From the NCBI RefSeq assembly GCF_040110915.1, contig NZ_CP157793.1, forward strand, positions 1,376,939-1,440,938: 64,000 nucleotides of DNA, read 5' to 3'. Position 1 is the first letter of the stretch, and each line of letters opens with the position of its first letter. Of the stretch, positions 53,640 to 63,140 are shown one piece after another. The stretch comes from Stappia sp. Its GTDB lineage: Bacteria; Pseudomonadota; Alphaproteobacteria; Rhizobiales; Stappiaceae. Made by a program: the position numbers and the translations under genes. The notes below the pieces were generated by a model that was given only the letters and a program-made list of their open reading frames with translations, ran no database searches and had not been told where the DNA came from.

Positions 53640-54505
53640 TCGCCGGGGCGGGGGGGCGTGCGCCGGCGCGCAAGGTGCCGAGCGAGTTGCGGCTGCGCGT
53701 GCTGTCCGCGCTGTTTCTCGTACCGCTCGCCCTCGCCGTCACCTATCTCGGCGATCTCTGGTTCGTACTCGGCGCCAGCGCCTGCGCGCTGCTGCTCCTG
53801 CGCGAGTGGGCGGCGATCGTCGGCGCGACGCGCTCCGGCTCCGGCCTGGTGTTCGCCTTCGCCGCGGCGGTCGTCGCCTTGCTCGCGGCCGCGCTCGGCC
53901 ACATCGCGATTGCCTTCGCGCTGCTCGGCTGCGGGGCGGCGGCGATCTTCGCCTTCGGGATGCTGCGGTCGGACGAGCCGGTGCGCTGGCTCGCCGGCGG
54001 CCTCGTCTATGCGGGCGCCGCCGGCATCGTGCTGATCGCCTTTCGCGCCGGCGAGGCGGGTTTTCTGACGATTCTCTTCCTCTTCGGGATCGTGTGGGCG
54101 ACCGATATCGCCGCCTATTTCGTCGGCCGCGCGCTCGGCGGGCCGAAGCTGTGGCGCCGCGTGTCGCCGAAGAAGACCTGGAGCGGGGCGCTCGGCGGGC
54201 TTGGCGCGGCGCTCGGCGTCGGCGCTGCTGCGGCGCTCGTCACCGGTGTCGCGGGTCTGGCGGGCTGGTTGATCGCGGCTGCGGTGCTGTCGGTGTTCTC
54301 GCAGGCCGGCGATCTGCTGGAATCCGCGCTCAAGCGCCACTTCGGGGTGAAGGATTCGGGTCGGCTGATCCCGGGCCACGGCGGCGTCATGGACCGTCTC
54401 GACGGCGTGGTCGGGGCCGGCGTGCTCGGCTATCTGGTCGCTGTGGTGGCGAGCGGCGTGATCGGCGATCCGGTCGGCGGTCTGGTCACGATGCAAGGGT
54501 ATTGA
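53636..54505 (+). CDS. cdsA: Phosphatidate cytidylyltransferase
   Basis: Makes CDP-diacylglycerol, the precursor of phospholipids. The 289-residue polytopic protein has about eight membrane segments and the signature Ser-Gln-x-Gly-Asp-Leu-x-Glu-Ser-x-x-Lys-Arg-x-x-Gly-Val-Lys-Asp-Ser-Gly with Pro-Gly-His-Gly-Gly after it. ATG 53636 overlaps the uppS stop (ATGA). Confidence 0.95.
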   Translation: MIAGAGGRAPARKVPSELRLRVLSALFLVPLALAVTYLGDLWFVLGASACALLLLREWAAIVGATRSGSGLVFAFAAAVVALLAAALGHIAIAFALLGCGAAAIFAFGMLRSDEPVRWLAGGLVYAGAAGIVLIAFRAGEAGFLTILFLFGIVWATDIAAYFVGRALGGPKLWRRVSPKKTWSGALGGLGAALGVGAAAALVTGVAGLAGWLIAAAVLSVFSQAGDLLESALKRHFGVKDSGRLIPGHGGVMDRLDGVVGAGVLGYLVAVVASGVIGDPVGGLVTMQGY

Positions 54506-54509
54506 CGCG

Positions 54510-55730
54510 GTGAACGGGGCGCCAATCCAGGTCGAGAACGATGCGTCCCGCGAGGACGTGCCTCCCTTGCGGCTGACGGTGCTGGGCGCGAGCGGGTCGA
54601 TCGGCCAGAGCACGCTCGACATCGTGGCGCGCAATCCCGAGCGCTTTCGGGTGGAGGCGTTGACGGCCAACACCTCGGCCGATGCACTGGCCGAAGCCGC
54701 GATCCGCGTCGGCGCGCGGCATGCGGTCGTGGCGGACGAAAGCGCGCTCGACGCGCTGCGCTCCGCGCTCGGCGGGAGCGGGATCACGGCCGCCGCGGGG
54801 GCGACGGCCGTCGCGGAAGCCGCGGCGCGGCCCGTCGACATGCTGGTGGCGGCCATCGTCGGCGCGGCCGGTCTGCCGCCGACGCTGGAGGCGGTGCGGC
54901 GCGGGACGACCATCGCGCTCGCCAACAAGGAATGCCTGGTCTGCGCCGGCGATCTCTTCATGGCGGCCGCGCGCCGGTCCGGCGCCACGATCCTTCCGGT
55001 CGATTCGGAACACAACGCGGTGTTCCAGGTGCTGGAGAGCGCCAATTTCGATCAGATCGAGATGTTGACGCTGACCGCCTCGGGCGGTCCGTTCCGTCGG
55101 CTCAGCCTCGCGGAAATGCGCGACGTGACGCCGGAAGCCGCGCTCAAGCATCCCAACTGGAGCATGGGCGCGCGCATCTCCATTGACAGCGCCACGATGA
55201 TGAACAAGGGCTTCGAGATCATCGAGGCGCATCATCTGTTTCCGCTGCCGCCCGAGCAGCTCGACGTGCTGGTCCACCCGGAATCGGTGGTGCACGGCAT
55301 GGTGCGCTACAAGGACGGATCGGTGCTCGCCCAGATGGGCGCGCCCGACATGCGCACGCCGATTTCCCATTGTCTTGCCTGGCCGCGCCGTATGGCGACC
55401 GTGGCGCCGCGTCTCGATCTCGCGGCACTCGGGTCGCTCACCTTCGAGGCGCCGGACCCGGAGCGCTTTCCCGCCCTGCGGCTGGCGCGTGCCGCGATGG
55501 CGAATGGCGCCGGCGCGACGGCCGCGCTCAACGCGGCGGACGAGGTGCTCGTGGCGGCCTTTCTCGATCGGAAGATCGGCTTTCTCGGGATCGCGCAGAC
55601 CATCGAACGGGTGCTGGATCGCATGACGCAGGCCGGCGACCTTGCGCCGCCGACCTCGCTCGACGACGTGATGGCGGTCGATGCCGCCGCGCGCCGTCAC
55701 GCGCGAACCCTCGTCGTGGAGGCGGGGTAG
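54510..55730 (+). CDS. dxr: 1-deoxy-D-xylulose 5-phosphate reductoisomerase
   Basis: Second step of the MEP isoprenoid pathway, NADPH-dependent. The 406 residues have the Rossmann start Leu-Gly-Ala-Ser-Gly-Ser-Ile-Gly, the metal/substrate motifs Asp-Ser-Glu-His-Asn-Ala and Met-Asn-Lys-Gly-Phe-Glu-Ile-Ile-Glu-Ala, and His-Pro-x-Trp-x-Met-Gly. The start is GTG 54510, four bases after cdsA. Confidence 0.97.
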   Translation: MNGAPIQVENDASREDVPPLRLTVLGASGSIGQSTLDIVARNPERFRVEALTANTSADALAEAAIRVGARHAVVADESALDALRSALGGSGITAAAGATAVAEAAARPVDMLVAAIVGAAGLPPTLEAVRRGTTIALANKECLVCAGDLFMAAARRSGATILPVDSEHNAVFQVLESANFDQIEMLTLTASGGPFRRLSLAEMRDVTPEAALKHPNWSMGARISIDSATMMNKGFEIIEAHHLFPLPPEQLDVLVHPESVVHGMVRYKDGSVLAQMGAPDMRTPISHCLAWPRRMATVAPRLDLAALGSLTFEAPDPERFPALRLARAAMANGAGATAALNAADEVLVAAFLDRKIGFLGIAQTIERVLDRMTQAGDLAPPTSLDDVMAVDAAARRHARTLVVEAG

Positions 55731-55841
55731 CGCGTCGCCGGGTCGCATCGCGGTCAACGCCTTGTTCAGGCCCATTTGCGACGCTAGTTGCACGCACGAA
55801 GACGGCGCCCGATCCGCGGTGCCGGCCGCCAGGGAGTTGAC

Positions 55842-56978
55842 ATGGACCTCGTCGGATCGCTGCTGGGCTCAGTCGCCGGCTACATCTTGCCGTTTCTCTT
55901 CGTGCTGACGATCGTGGTGTTCTTCCACGAACTCGGTCACTTCCTCGTGGCGCGCTGGTGCGGCGTGCGGGTCGTCGCCTTTTCGGTCGGCTTCGGGCCG
56001 GAGCTCTTCGGGCGCAACGACAGGCATGGCACCCGCTGGAAGCTGTCGGCGATTCCGCTCGGCGGCTACGTCAAGTTCGCCGGCGACGAGAACGAGGCGA
56101 GCGCGCCGGACACCGAAGCCTTGGCGCGCATGAGCGAGGAGGAGCGCGCGGGCGCCTTCCAGACCAAGAGCGTCGCCCGCCGGGCGGCAATCGTCGCCGC
56201 CGGACCCTTCGCCAATTTTCTGTTGTCGATCGTCATCTTCGCCCTGCTCTTCGGGCTCATGGGGCGCCCCGAGATCTCTCCGCGCGTCGACGACGTGCGC
56301 CCCGACAGTGCTGCGGCGGAGGCCGGTCTGCAGACCGGGGACCTGATTCTGGCCATCGACGGCGTCGAGATCGAGACGTTCTCCCAGCTTCAGCGGATCG
56401 TGACGGTGAGCGCCGACAGACCGCTGGAGATGCAGGTGGAGCGCGGATCGCAGATCCTCGACCTCACTGTGACGCCGCGCCGCCAGGAACTGCGCGACCG
56501 CTTCGGCAACGTGCAGAATGTCGGCCTGCTGGGCGTCAGCCGCAGCGCCAGCCCGGACGATGTGGTGGTGCGTTCTTTCGGCCCCGTGGAGGCGGTGGTC
56601 GAGGGCGGCAAGGAGACCTGGTTCGTCGTCACGCGGACGGCCGGCTACATCGGCGGCATCCTGACGGGGCGCGAATCCACCGATCAGCTCGGCGGACCGA
56701 TCCGCGTGGCGCAGATTTCGGGCCAGGTGGCGACGCTCGGCTTTGCCGCTCTGCTTAATCTCACGGCGATCCTGTCGGTCTCCATCGGCCTCTTGAACCT
56801 GTTGCCGATCCCCATGCTCGATGGCGGGCACCTGATGTTTTACGCGGCCGAAGCCGTGCGCGGAAAACCCCTGAGCGAGCGCATGCAGGAGTATGGCTTC
56901 CGGATCGGCATCGCGATCGTGCTGTTTCTGATGGTCTTCGCGACCTGGAACGACCTCCTGCACCTCAGTTCGCTGTGA
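55842..56978 (+). CDS. rseP: Site-2 protease RseP/MmpA
   Basis: An intramembrane zinc metalloprotease that cleaves regulatory membrane proteins. The 378 residues have the zinc motif His-Glu-Leu-Gly-His in the first membrane helix, Gly-Gly-Tyr-Val-Lys-Phe, one PDZ domain (about 125-215) and the second active-site motif Asn-Leu-Leu-Pro-Ile-Pro-Met-Leu-Asp-Gly-Gly. It is shorter than E. coli RseP (450) with one PDZ domain, as in Caulobacter MmpA. ATG 55842 follows AGGGAGTTGAC. Confidence 0.95.
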   Translation: MDLVGSLLGSVAGYILPFLFVLTIVVFFHELGHFLVARWCGVRVVAFSVGFGPELFGRNDRHGTRWKLSAIPLGGYVKFAGDENEASAPDTEALARMSEEERAGAFQTKSVARRAAIVAAGPFANFLLSIVIFALLFGLMGRPEISPRVDDVRPDSAAAEAGLQTGDLILAIDGVEIETFSQLQRIVTVSADRPLEMQVERGSQILDLTVTPRRQELRDRFGNVQNVGLLGVSRSASPDDVVVRSFGPVEAVVEGGKETWFVVTRTAGYIGGILTGRESTDQLGGPIRVAQISGQVATLGFAALLNLTAILSVSIGLLNLLPIPMLDGGHLMFYAAEAVRGKPLSERMQEYGFRIGIAIVLFLMVFATWNDLLHLSSL

Positions 56979-57109
56979 GGCGGCGGCGTGTCGCAACGGC
57001 AACGGTTTCGGGCGAAACGCGCCGGGGCGCGCGTGGCCTGTTGCGTTGACGGCAAAAGCCTGTAAAACGACTGACGGATTTAGAGAATCTGGGCCCGCTC
57101 GCCCGTTTT

Positions 57110-59542
57110 ATGGTTAGCGAAACGTTGATGCGGGCGAACGCGGTGCGACGACAAAAACGAAGGCGTAGCGTCTTTATGCAGTGCTTGCAGAAACTGACCA
57201 GAACGATCCTGATCGCCGTGGCCGTCATCGGTCTGTCTCCGGTGGTTGGCGATTCCCTCCCGGGCATCGGCGCCGCCGAGGTGCAGGCGGCCACCGTGAG
57301 CCGGATCGTGGTGCGCGGTAACACCCGCATCGAGGCGTCCACCGTCGAGAGCTATCTGACCATTCGTCCGGGCCGTCCCTACGGTCCGGCCGACGTCGAC
57401 GAATCGCTCAAGACGCTGTTCGCCACCGGGCTGTTCGGCGACGTCGCGATCACCCGCGAGGGCGGGGCGCTGGTTGTGACCGTCACCGAGAACCCGATGG
57501 TCAACCGCATCTCCTTCGAGGGCAACCGTCGCCTCGACGACAAGACGCTGACCGGCGTGGTGCGCACCGAGGAGCGCTCCATGCTGACGCGCGCCAAGGT
57601 TCAGTCGGACGTCCAGAACATTCTCGAGGCCTATCGCCGCTCCGGTCGTTTCCGCGCGACCGTCGAGCCGAAGATCATCGACCGGTCCAACAACCGCGTG
57701 GACCTGGTGTTCGAGATCAACGAGGGCGACCGCACCGGCATCGAGCGCATCACCTTCATCGGCAACACCAAGTTCAGCGACGGCCGTCTGCGCGACGTCA
57801 TCCGCACGCGCCAGAGCGGTCTGCTGAGCTTCCTGCGCACCACCGATTCCTTCGATCCGGATCGGCTGGACGCGGATCAGGAGCTGCTGCGCCAGTTCTA
57901 CTACCGCCACGGCTATGCCGATTTCCGCATCGTGTCGGCGGTCGCCGACCTCGACCGCGAGAGCAACGTCTTCTACGTGACCTTCACCGTGGAGGAAGGC
58001 GAGCAGTACAGCTACGGCGAGATCGACCTGCAGACCTCGCTGGCGAGCGTCGATCCCGAGGCGCTGCGTCGCAAGATCCGCACCCACGAGGGCGACACCT
58101 ATTCGTCGCGCGACGTGGAGCGCACGCTTGAGGACATGACGCTCGCGGTCTCGGAGCAGGGCTACGCCTTCGCGCAGATCCGTCCGCGCGCCAGCCGCGA
58201 CTACGAGAACCGCACCATCTCGCTGACCTACTTCATCGAGGAAGGTCCGCGCGTCTACATCGAGCGGATCAACATCCGCGGCAACGACCGCACGCGTGAA
58301 TATGTGATCCGGCGCGAGTTCGACATCGTCGAGGGCGACGCGTTCAACCGCGTGCTGATCGACAAGGCCGAGCGCCGTCTGAAGGATCTTCAGTTCTTCA
58401 AGGCCGTCAACATCACCACCGCGCGCGGCAGTGCGCCGGACCGGATCATCGTCAATGTGAACGTGGTCGAGCAGGCGACGGGTGAGGTCGGCTTCGGCAT
58501 CGGCTACTCGACGTCCGACGGCGTGATTGGCGACGTGACGATCACCGAGAAGAACTTCCTCGGTCGGGGTCAGTTCGTGCGCGGCCGTATCGGCGTCGGT
58601 TCGGACCTGTCGTCCTACGAGTTCGCCTTCACCGAGCCCTATTTCATGGGGCGTCGCGTTTCCCTGTCGTTCGACGTCTTCCGCAAGACGTATGACAACA
58701 ACGACTACCGGAACTACGAGCTCACGACGACGGGCGGCTCGCTCGCCCTGGGGTTGCCGCTGCGCGACGACGATCTCCGGTTGAACCTGATCTACCGGAT
58801 CCTGGAAGAGGAATACAGCGCGGTCAGCCTGAACACCTCGAACGCCTGGCGCTCGTCCTTCGGTGACACGCTGACCTCGGCGCTCGGCTACTCGCTGATC
58901 TGGGACACCCGCGACAGCAAGACCAACCCGGTCGACGGCCTCTTCGTGAAGTTCTCGCAGGAGGTCGCGGGGCTCGGCGGCGACACGCAGTTCCTGTCCT
59001 CGTCCATCGATGCGCGGGCCTACAAGGAAATCCTTCCCGAGTGGGGCGTGGTCGGCATTCTTCGCGCCGGCGGTGGCAACATCACCAACCTGGGCAAGGA
59101 TCTGCGGGCGGCCGACCAGTTCCAGCACAGCGACCAGTGGCTGCGCGGCTTCGAGCCGCGGGGTATCGGGCCGCGCGACGCCCGCACGGGCGATGCGATC
59201 GGTGGCCGTTGGTACGTGCATGCGAACGCGGAAGCCGAGTTCCCGATCCTCGGTCTGCCGCGCGAACTCGGCCTGTCGGGCGCCGTCTTCACCGACTTCG
59301 GCGCGCTGTGGGACGCGGAGCCCGCGCTTATCCGCTGCGTGCAGACGACGAATGGCTGCGGTGGCAATCAGCCGGCCAGCTCGGTGAGCTCCAACGGGTT
59401 CGCACCGCGTGTCTCCGCCGGCTTCGGTGTCAAGTGGGCGTCGCCCTTCGGACCGCTGCGCGCCGACTTCGCCTGGCCGCTCATCAAGGAAACCGGCGAC
59501 CGGACCCAGGTGTTCCGTCTCGGTGGCGGCACCCGCTTCTGA
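57110..59542 (+). CDS. bamA: Outer-membrane protein assembly factor BamA
   Basis: The core of the BAM machine: signal peptide, five POTRA domains (about 60-405), then the 16-stranded barrel with the Gly-Phe-x-Pro-Arg-Gly-type Phe-Glu-Pro-Arg-Gly-Ile-Gly motif and a terminal Phe. The protein is 810 residues from ATG 57110; neither it nor the alternatives at 57128 and 57176 has a strong ribosome site, and 57176 would still leave a signal peptide. The last residue is Phe, as expected for barrel recognition. Confidence 0.95.
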   Translation: MVSETLMRANAVRRQKRRRSVFMQCLQKLTRTILIAVAVIGLSPVVGDSLPGIGAAEVQAATVSRIVVRGNTRIEASTVESYLTIRPGRPYGPADVDESLKTLFATGLFGDVAITREGGALVVTVTENPMVNRISFEGNRRLDDKTLTGVVRTEERSMLTRAKVQSDVQNILEAYRRSGRFRATVEPKIIDRSNNRVDLVFEINEGDRTGIERITFIGNTKFSDGRLRDVIRTRQSGLLSFLRTTDSFDPDRLDADQELLRQFYYRHGYADFRIVSAVADLDRESNVFYVTFTVEEGEQYSYGEIDLQTSLASVDPEALRRKIRTHEGDTYSSRDVERTLEDMTLAVSEQGYAFAQIRPRASRDYENRTISLTYFIEEGPRVYIERINIRGNDRTREYVIRREFDIVEGDAFNRVLIDKAERRLKDLQFFKAVNITTARGSAPDRIIVNVNVVEQATGEVGFGIGYSTSDGVIGDVTITEKNFLGRGQFVRGRIGVGSDLSSYEFAFTEPYFMGRRVSLSFDVFRKTYDNNDYRNYELTTTGGSLALGLPLRDDDLRLNLIYRILEEEYSAVSLNTSNAWRSSFGDTLTSALGYSLIWDTRDSKTNPVDGLFVKFSQEVAGLGGDTQFLSSSIDARAYKEILPEWGVVGILRAGGGNITNLGKDLRAADQFQHSDQWLRGFEPRGIGPRDARTGDAIGGRWYVHANAEAEFPILGLPRELGLSGAVFTDFGALWDAEPALIRCVQTTNGCGGNQPASSVSSNGFAPRVSAGFGVKWASPFGPLRADFAWPLIKETGDRTQVFRLGGGTRF

Positions 59543-59900
59543 TCCCGGGCGCCGGCCGTCTCCCCGAGCGGGCGGACGGCCGGCGCTCTTCGGCTTGGCT
59601 CGGAGCCTTGGCGGCATGGTCGCCGTCGGCGCGGTCCGGGAGGTTGGTTCGGGTGGCCCTGGTCACTTGCCCTTTCGGGCGCGTCCTTCCGGAAAATGCG
59701 GCTCTGGAACAAGCGCGGCTTTGGACCAAGGTGTCGATACGCACTCCGGCCGCCGGACCTCGGCGGCCGAATTGCGTCTGAGGCACGGCGTCCGGCCTTG
59801 ATGCGCCTGCGAAGCGCCCGAGCCGCGCTCGAAGAGCGAATGACATGCGCCCCAGATGCGGACATGCGCGCCAGATGCGAATGAGTTTTGTGAGACCATC
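59543..59900. other. bamA-lpxD interval
   Basis: 358 bp. A 12-bp stem (59549-59560 with 59575-59586) just after the bamA stop may end or attenuate the message. No skp/ompH-like gene is present, though it often sits here in other proteobacteria. I see no small gene with a good ribosome site. Confidence 0.55.
59549..59586 (+). terminator. Hairpin after bamA
   Basis: The 12-bp arms (59549-59560, 59575-59586) are perfect; the loop is 14 bases and the following TCTTC is only weakly T-rich. Likely partial termination before lpxD. Confidence 0.5.
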
Positions 59901-60953
59901 ATGAGTGACCCGAGCTTCTTTTCCGCCTTCGCACCCGTCCGGGTTTCGGAGCTTGCGTCGTGGTGCGGCGGGGAGTTGCCCTCCGGCGGCGGCGACGTCG
60001 AGATCTCGGCCGTTGCGCCGCTCGAGGACGCAGGCCCGGGAATGCTCGTCTTCTTCGACAATCCAAAGTATCTCGGTACGCTGGAGACGACACGGGCGGC
60101 GGCCTGTCTCGTGGCGAAGAAGCACGCCGCCAAGATCCCCGAAACCGTTGTCGCCATCGTGGTGGCCCAGCCCTACAAGGCCTGGGGGCAGATCCTCGGG
60201 CGGCTCTATCCGGATGCCATGCGTCCCACGGCGCTCGAGGGAACGCAAGGAGTCTCCGAGGCCGCCCGGGTCGATCCGACTGCGCGGATCGAGGATGGAG
60301 CATCGGTCGAGGCGGGCGCGGTGATCGGCGCCGGGGTCGAGATCGGGCGCGGCACGCGCATCCAGGCGAATGCGGTGATCGGCGCCGGTGTGCGCATCGG
60401 GCGCGAGGCCACCGTCGGGGCCAATGCGGTCGTGCAGCATGCGCTGATTGGCGACCGCGTGATCCTGCATCCGGGCGTGTGCATCGGGCAGGACGGCTTC
60501 GGCTTCGCGATGGGGCCGGGCGGACATCTCAAGGTGCCGCAGATCGGGCGCGTGATCGTCCAGGACGACGTGGAGATCGGGGCCAATACGACGGTGGACC
60601 GGGGCGCGAACCGCGACACGGTGATCGGCGAGGGGACCAAGATCGACAATCAGGTGCAGATTGGCCACAACGTCGTCGTCGGCCGGCATTGCGTGCTGGT
60701 GTCGCAGGTCGGAATCTCCGGCAGCGCGACGCTTGAGGACTATGTGGCCATCGGCGGACAGAGTGGCGTGCGCGGGCACGTGACGATCGGCATGGGCGCG
60801 CAGATCGCCGCCGTCAGCGTCGTGGAAGGCGATGTGCCGGCCGGGGCACGCTACGGCGGCGTGCCGGCGCGTCCGGTCAAGGAGTGGTTCCGTGAGGTCA
60901 AGACCTTGCAGAAGCTCGCGGAACGGGGGTTGGGCGAGCGCAGTCGGGACTGA
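59901..60953 (+). CDS. lpxD: UDP-3-O-(3-hydroxymyristoyl)glucosamine N-acyltransferase
   Basis: Third step of lipid A synthesis. The 350-residue protein has an N-terminal uridine-binding domain, then left-handed beta-helix hexapeptide repeats (about 110-300) and a C-terminal helix; the catalytic His is in Gln-Ile-Gly-His-Asn-Val. ATG 59901 is used; a start at 59856 adds 15 unlikely residues. Confidence 0.95.
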   Translation: MSDPSFFSAFAPVRVSELASWCGGELPSGGGDVEISAVAPLEDAGPGMLVFFDNPKYLGTLETTRAAACLVAKKHAAKIPETVVAIVVAQPYKAWGQILGRLYPDAMRPTALEGTQGVSEAARVDPTARIEDGASVEAGAVIGAGVEIGRGTRIQANAVIGAGVRIGREATVGANAVVQHALIGDRVILHPGVCIGQDGFGFAMGPGGHLKVPQIGRVIVQDDVEIGANTTVDRGANRDTVIGEGTKIDNQVQIGHNVVVGRHCVLVSQVGISGSATLEDYVAIGGQSGVRGHVTIGMGAQIAAVSVVEGDVPAGARYGGVPARPVKEWFREVKTLQKLAERGLGERSRD

Positions 60954-60986
60954 TTGCGCCGTGTCTGGGGACGTGGGGACGTCGGA

Positions 60987-61454
60987 ATGAACGAAACAGA
61001 AAAGACCGTGCTCGACAGTGCGGACATCATGCGGATCCTGGAGCTGCTTCCGCACCGCTATCCGTTCCTGATGGTGGACCGCATCGTGGAGATCGACGGC
61101 GATCGGCGCGGGGTCGGCATCAAGAACGTGACCGCCAACGAGCCGCATTTCATGGGACATTTCCCGGACCAGCCGGTGATGCCGGGCGTTCTCATGATCG
61201 AGGGCATGGCCCAGACGGCCGGCGCGATGTGCGTGCACTCGCGGGGCCAGTCGGGGACGCCGAAGCTCGTCTATTTCATGACGATCGACAGAGCGAAATT
61301 TCGCAAGCCCGTTCTGCCGGGCGATCAGGTGCGCTACGTGATGACGAAGATCCGCAACCGCTCGAACATCTGGAAGTTCGACGGTGTGGCCATGGTCGAC
61401 GGCGCAAAGGTTGCCGAGGCGGAGATCAGCGCCATGCTGGTCGACGAGGGCTGA
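60987..61454 (+). CDS. fabZ: 3-hydroxyacyl-ACP dehydratase FabZ
   Basis: Hot-dog-fold dehydratase of fatty-acid elongation, 155 residues. Active-site His is in Leu-Leu-Pro-His-Arg-Tyr-Pro-Phe and Glu in Pro-Gly-Val-Leu-Met-Ile-Glu-Gly. ATG 60987 lies 33 bp after lpxD. The lpxD-fabZ-lpxA order is typical. Confidence 0.97.
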   Translation: MNETEKTVLDSADIMRILELLPHRYPFLMVDRIVEIDGDRRGVGIKNVTANEPHFMGHFPDQPVMPGVLMIEGMAQTAGAMCVHSRGQSGTPKLVYFMTIDRAKFRKPVLPGDQVRYVMTKIRNRSNIWKFDGVAMVDGAKVAEAEISAMLVDEG

Positions 61455-61474
61455 AGCACAAGAGGCAGAACGGC

Positions 61475-62275
61475 ATGACGGCACGTATACACCCCTCCGC
61501 GGTCGTGGAGGACGGGGCGACGCTTGGCGCCGAGTGCGTCGTCGGCCCCTTCTGCCACGTCGGGCCGGAGGTGGTTCTGGGCGACGGCGTGGAGCTGAAA
61601 TCGCATGTCGCCGTGGCCGGAACCACGACCATCGGAGCCCGCTCGGTGCTGTTTCCCTTCGCCTCCATCGGCCATCAGGCGCAGGACCTGAAGTATCGGG
61701 GCGAGCCGGCGACGCTGACGATTGGCGAGGATTGCGTGATCCGCGAGGGCGTGACCATCAATCCGGGGACCGAGGGCGGCGGCAGCGAGACCGTCATCGG
61801 CAATCGCTGCGCCTTTCTGGCGAATTCCCACGTCGGCCACGATTCCCGCCTCGGCAACGGGGTGATCCTGTCGAACAACGTGATGATCGCGGGCCATGTC
61901 ACGGTCGGCGACAATGTCATCATGGGCGGCGGCGCGGCGGTGATCCAATTCACCCGCGTCGGCGACAATGCCTTTGTCGGCGGGCTTGCGGGGCTTGAGA
62001 ACGATCTCATTCCCTTCGGCATGGTGATGGGCAATCGGGCCCGGCTCAACGGGCTCAATCTCGTCGGCCTGAAGCGGCACGGCTTCTCGCGCGAGGAAAT
62101 CCACGCGCTGCGCAACGCCTACAAGGCGCTGTTCGAGGATGCGACGGGCACCCTGCGCCAGCGGGCCGAAACGGTGGCCGAACGCTACGCGGATGTCGCT
62201 CTGGTCCGCCGCGTCACGGATTTCATTCTGGCCGAGGCGGAGCGGCGGTTCTGCACGCCGCAGCAGGCCGGCTAG
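61475..62275 (+). CDS. lpxA: UDP-N-acetylglucosamine acyltransferase
   Basis: First step of lipid A synthesis. The 266 residues are mostly beta-helix hexapeptide repeats, with the catalytic His in Ala-Asn-Ser-His-Val-Gly-His-Asp, then a C-terminal helical domain. ATG 61475 is 20 bp after fabZ. Confidence 0.97.
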   Translation: MTARIHPSAVVEDGATLGAECVVGPFCHVGPEVVLGDGVELKSHVAVAGTTTIGARSVLFPFASIGHQAQDLKYRGEPATLTIGEDCVIREGVTINPGTEGGGSETVIGNRCAFLANSHVGHDSRLGNGVILSNNVMIAGHVTVGDNVIMGGGAAVIQFTRVGDNAFVGGLAGLENDLIPFGMVMGNRARLNGLNLVGLKRHGFSREEIHALRNAYKALFEDATGTLRQRAETVAERYADVALVRRVTDFILAEAERRFCTPQQAG

Positions 62276-62279
62276 CGCC

Positions 62280-63140
62280 GTGGCGGAGCCGGTCGCCATC
62301 ATCTGCGGGGGCGGACGCCTTGCGGTGGAGGTCGTCGCGGCGGCCAAGGCAACGGGGCGCCGCGTGGTTGTCGTGGCGATCCGCGACGAGGCCGATCCGG
62401 CGATTTCCGGGCACGAGCCCACATGGCTCGGCTGGGGCAATCTCGGCAAGCTCGCCGCGCTGCTGGAGCGCGAGAACTGTCGCGACGTCGTGATGATCGG
62501 CAGCGTGACGCAGCGCCCGGAACTCGGCGACATTGTCGGCGATCTCGGGACGATGCGGCGCTTGCCGAAGATCGTGCGCTCGCTGGTTGGCGGCGGCGAC
62601 GACTCCCTTCTCAAGAAGATCATCACCCTGTTCGAGGACGAGGGCTACCGCATCGTCGGGGCGCATGAGGTGGCGCCGGGGCTCCTGGCGCAGCGCGGGC
62701 CCATTGTCGGCGCTGCGCCGGACGCGGGGCAGCAAGGCGATCTCGATATGGCCCTGCGCGCTGTGCGCGAACTCGGGCGGCTCGACATCGGTCAGGCCGC
62801 TGTGGCCGTCCAGCGACGGGTGATCGCCGTGGAAGGCGCGGAAGGCACCGACGCCATGCTCGCGCGCTGCCGCGAGGTGCGCGCCAGCGGTCGCGTGCGG
62901 GGCAAGGGCGGGGTGCTCGTCAAGAGCGCGAAGCCGGGGCAGGACCTTCGGGTCGACCTGCCGACCATCGGACCGGCGACGATCCGTGGTGCGGCGGAGG
63001 CGGGGCTTGCGGGCATCGGTATCGAGGCGGGGCGCGTGCTCGTCGCCGAACGCGGCGAGACCGAGCGGCTGGCGCGGGCGCATGGCATCGCGCTGTGGGG
63101 CGTGGACGTATCGCCGGAGGTGGCACGCGATGCCGGATGA
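62280..63140 (+). CDS. lpxI: UDP-2,3-diacylglucosamine pyrophosphatase LpxI
   Basis: Hydrolyses UDP-diacylglucosamine to lipid X, replacing LpxH in alphaproteobacteria. The 286 residues begin with Ile-Ile-Cys-Gly-Gly-Gly-Arg-Leu and have the family's Gly-Ser-Val-x-Arg-Pro-type motif (Gly-Ser-Val-Thr-Gln-Arg-Pro) and Gly-Thr-Asp-Ala-Met. GTG 62280 starts 4 bp after lpxA; lpxB overlaps its end. Confidence 0.93.
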   Translation: MAEPVAIICGGGRLAVEVVAAAKATGRRVVVVAIRDEADPAISGHEPTWLGWGNLGKLAALLERENCRDVVMIGSVTQRPELGDIVGDLGTMRRLPKIVRSLVGGGDDSLLKKIITLFEDEGYRIVGAHEVAPGLLAQRGPIVGAAPDAGQQGDLDMALRAVRELGRLDIGQAAVAVQRRVIAVEGAEGTDAMLARCREVRASGRVRGKGGVLVKSAKPGQDLRVDLPTIGPATIRGAAEAGLAGIGIEAGRVLVAERGETERLARAHGIALWGVDVSPEVARDAG

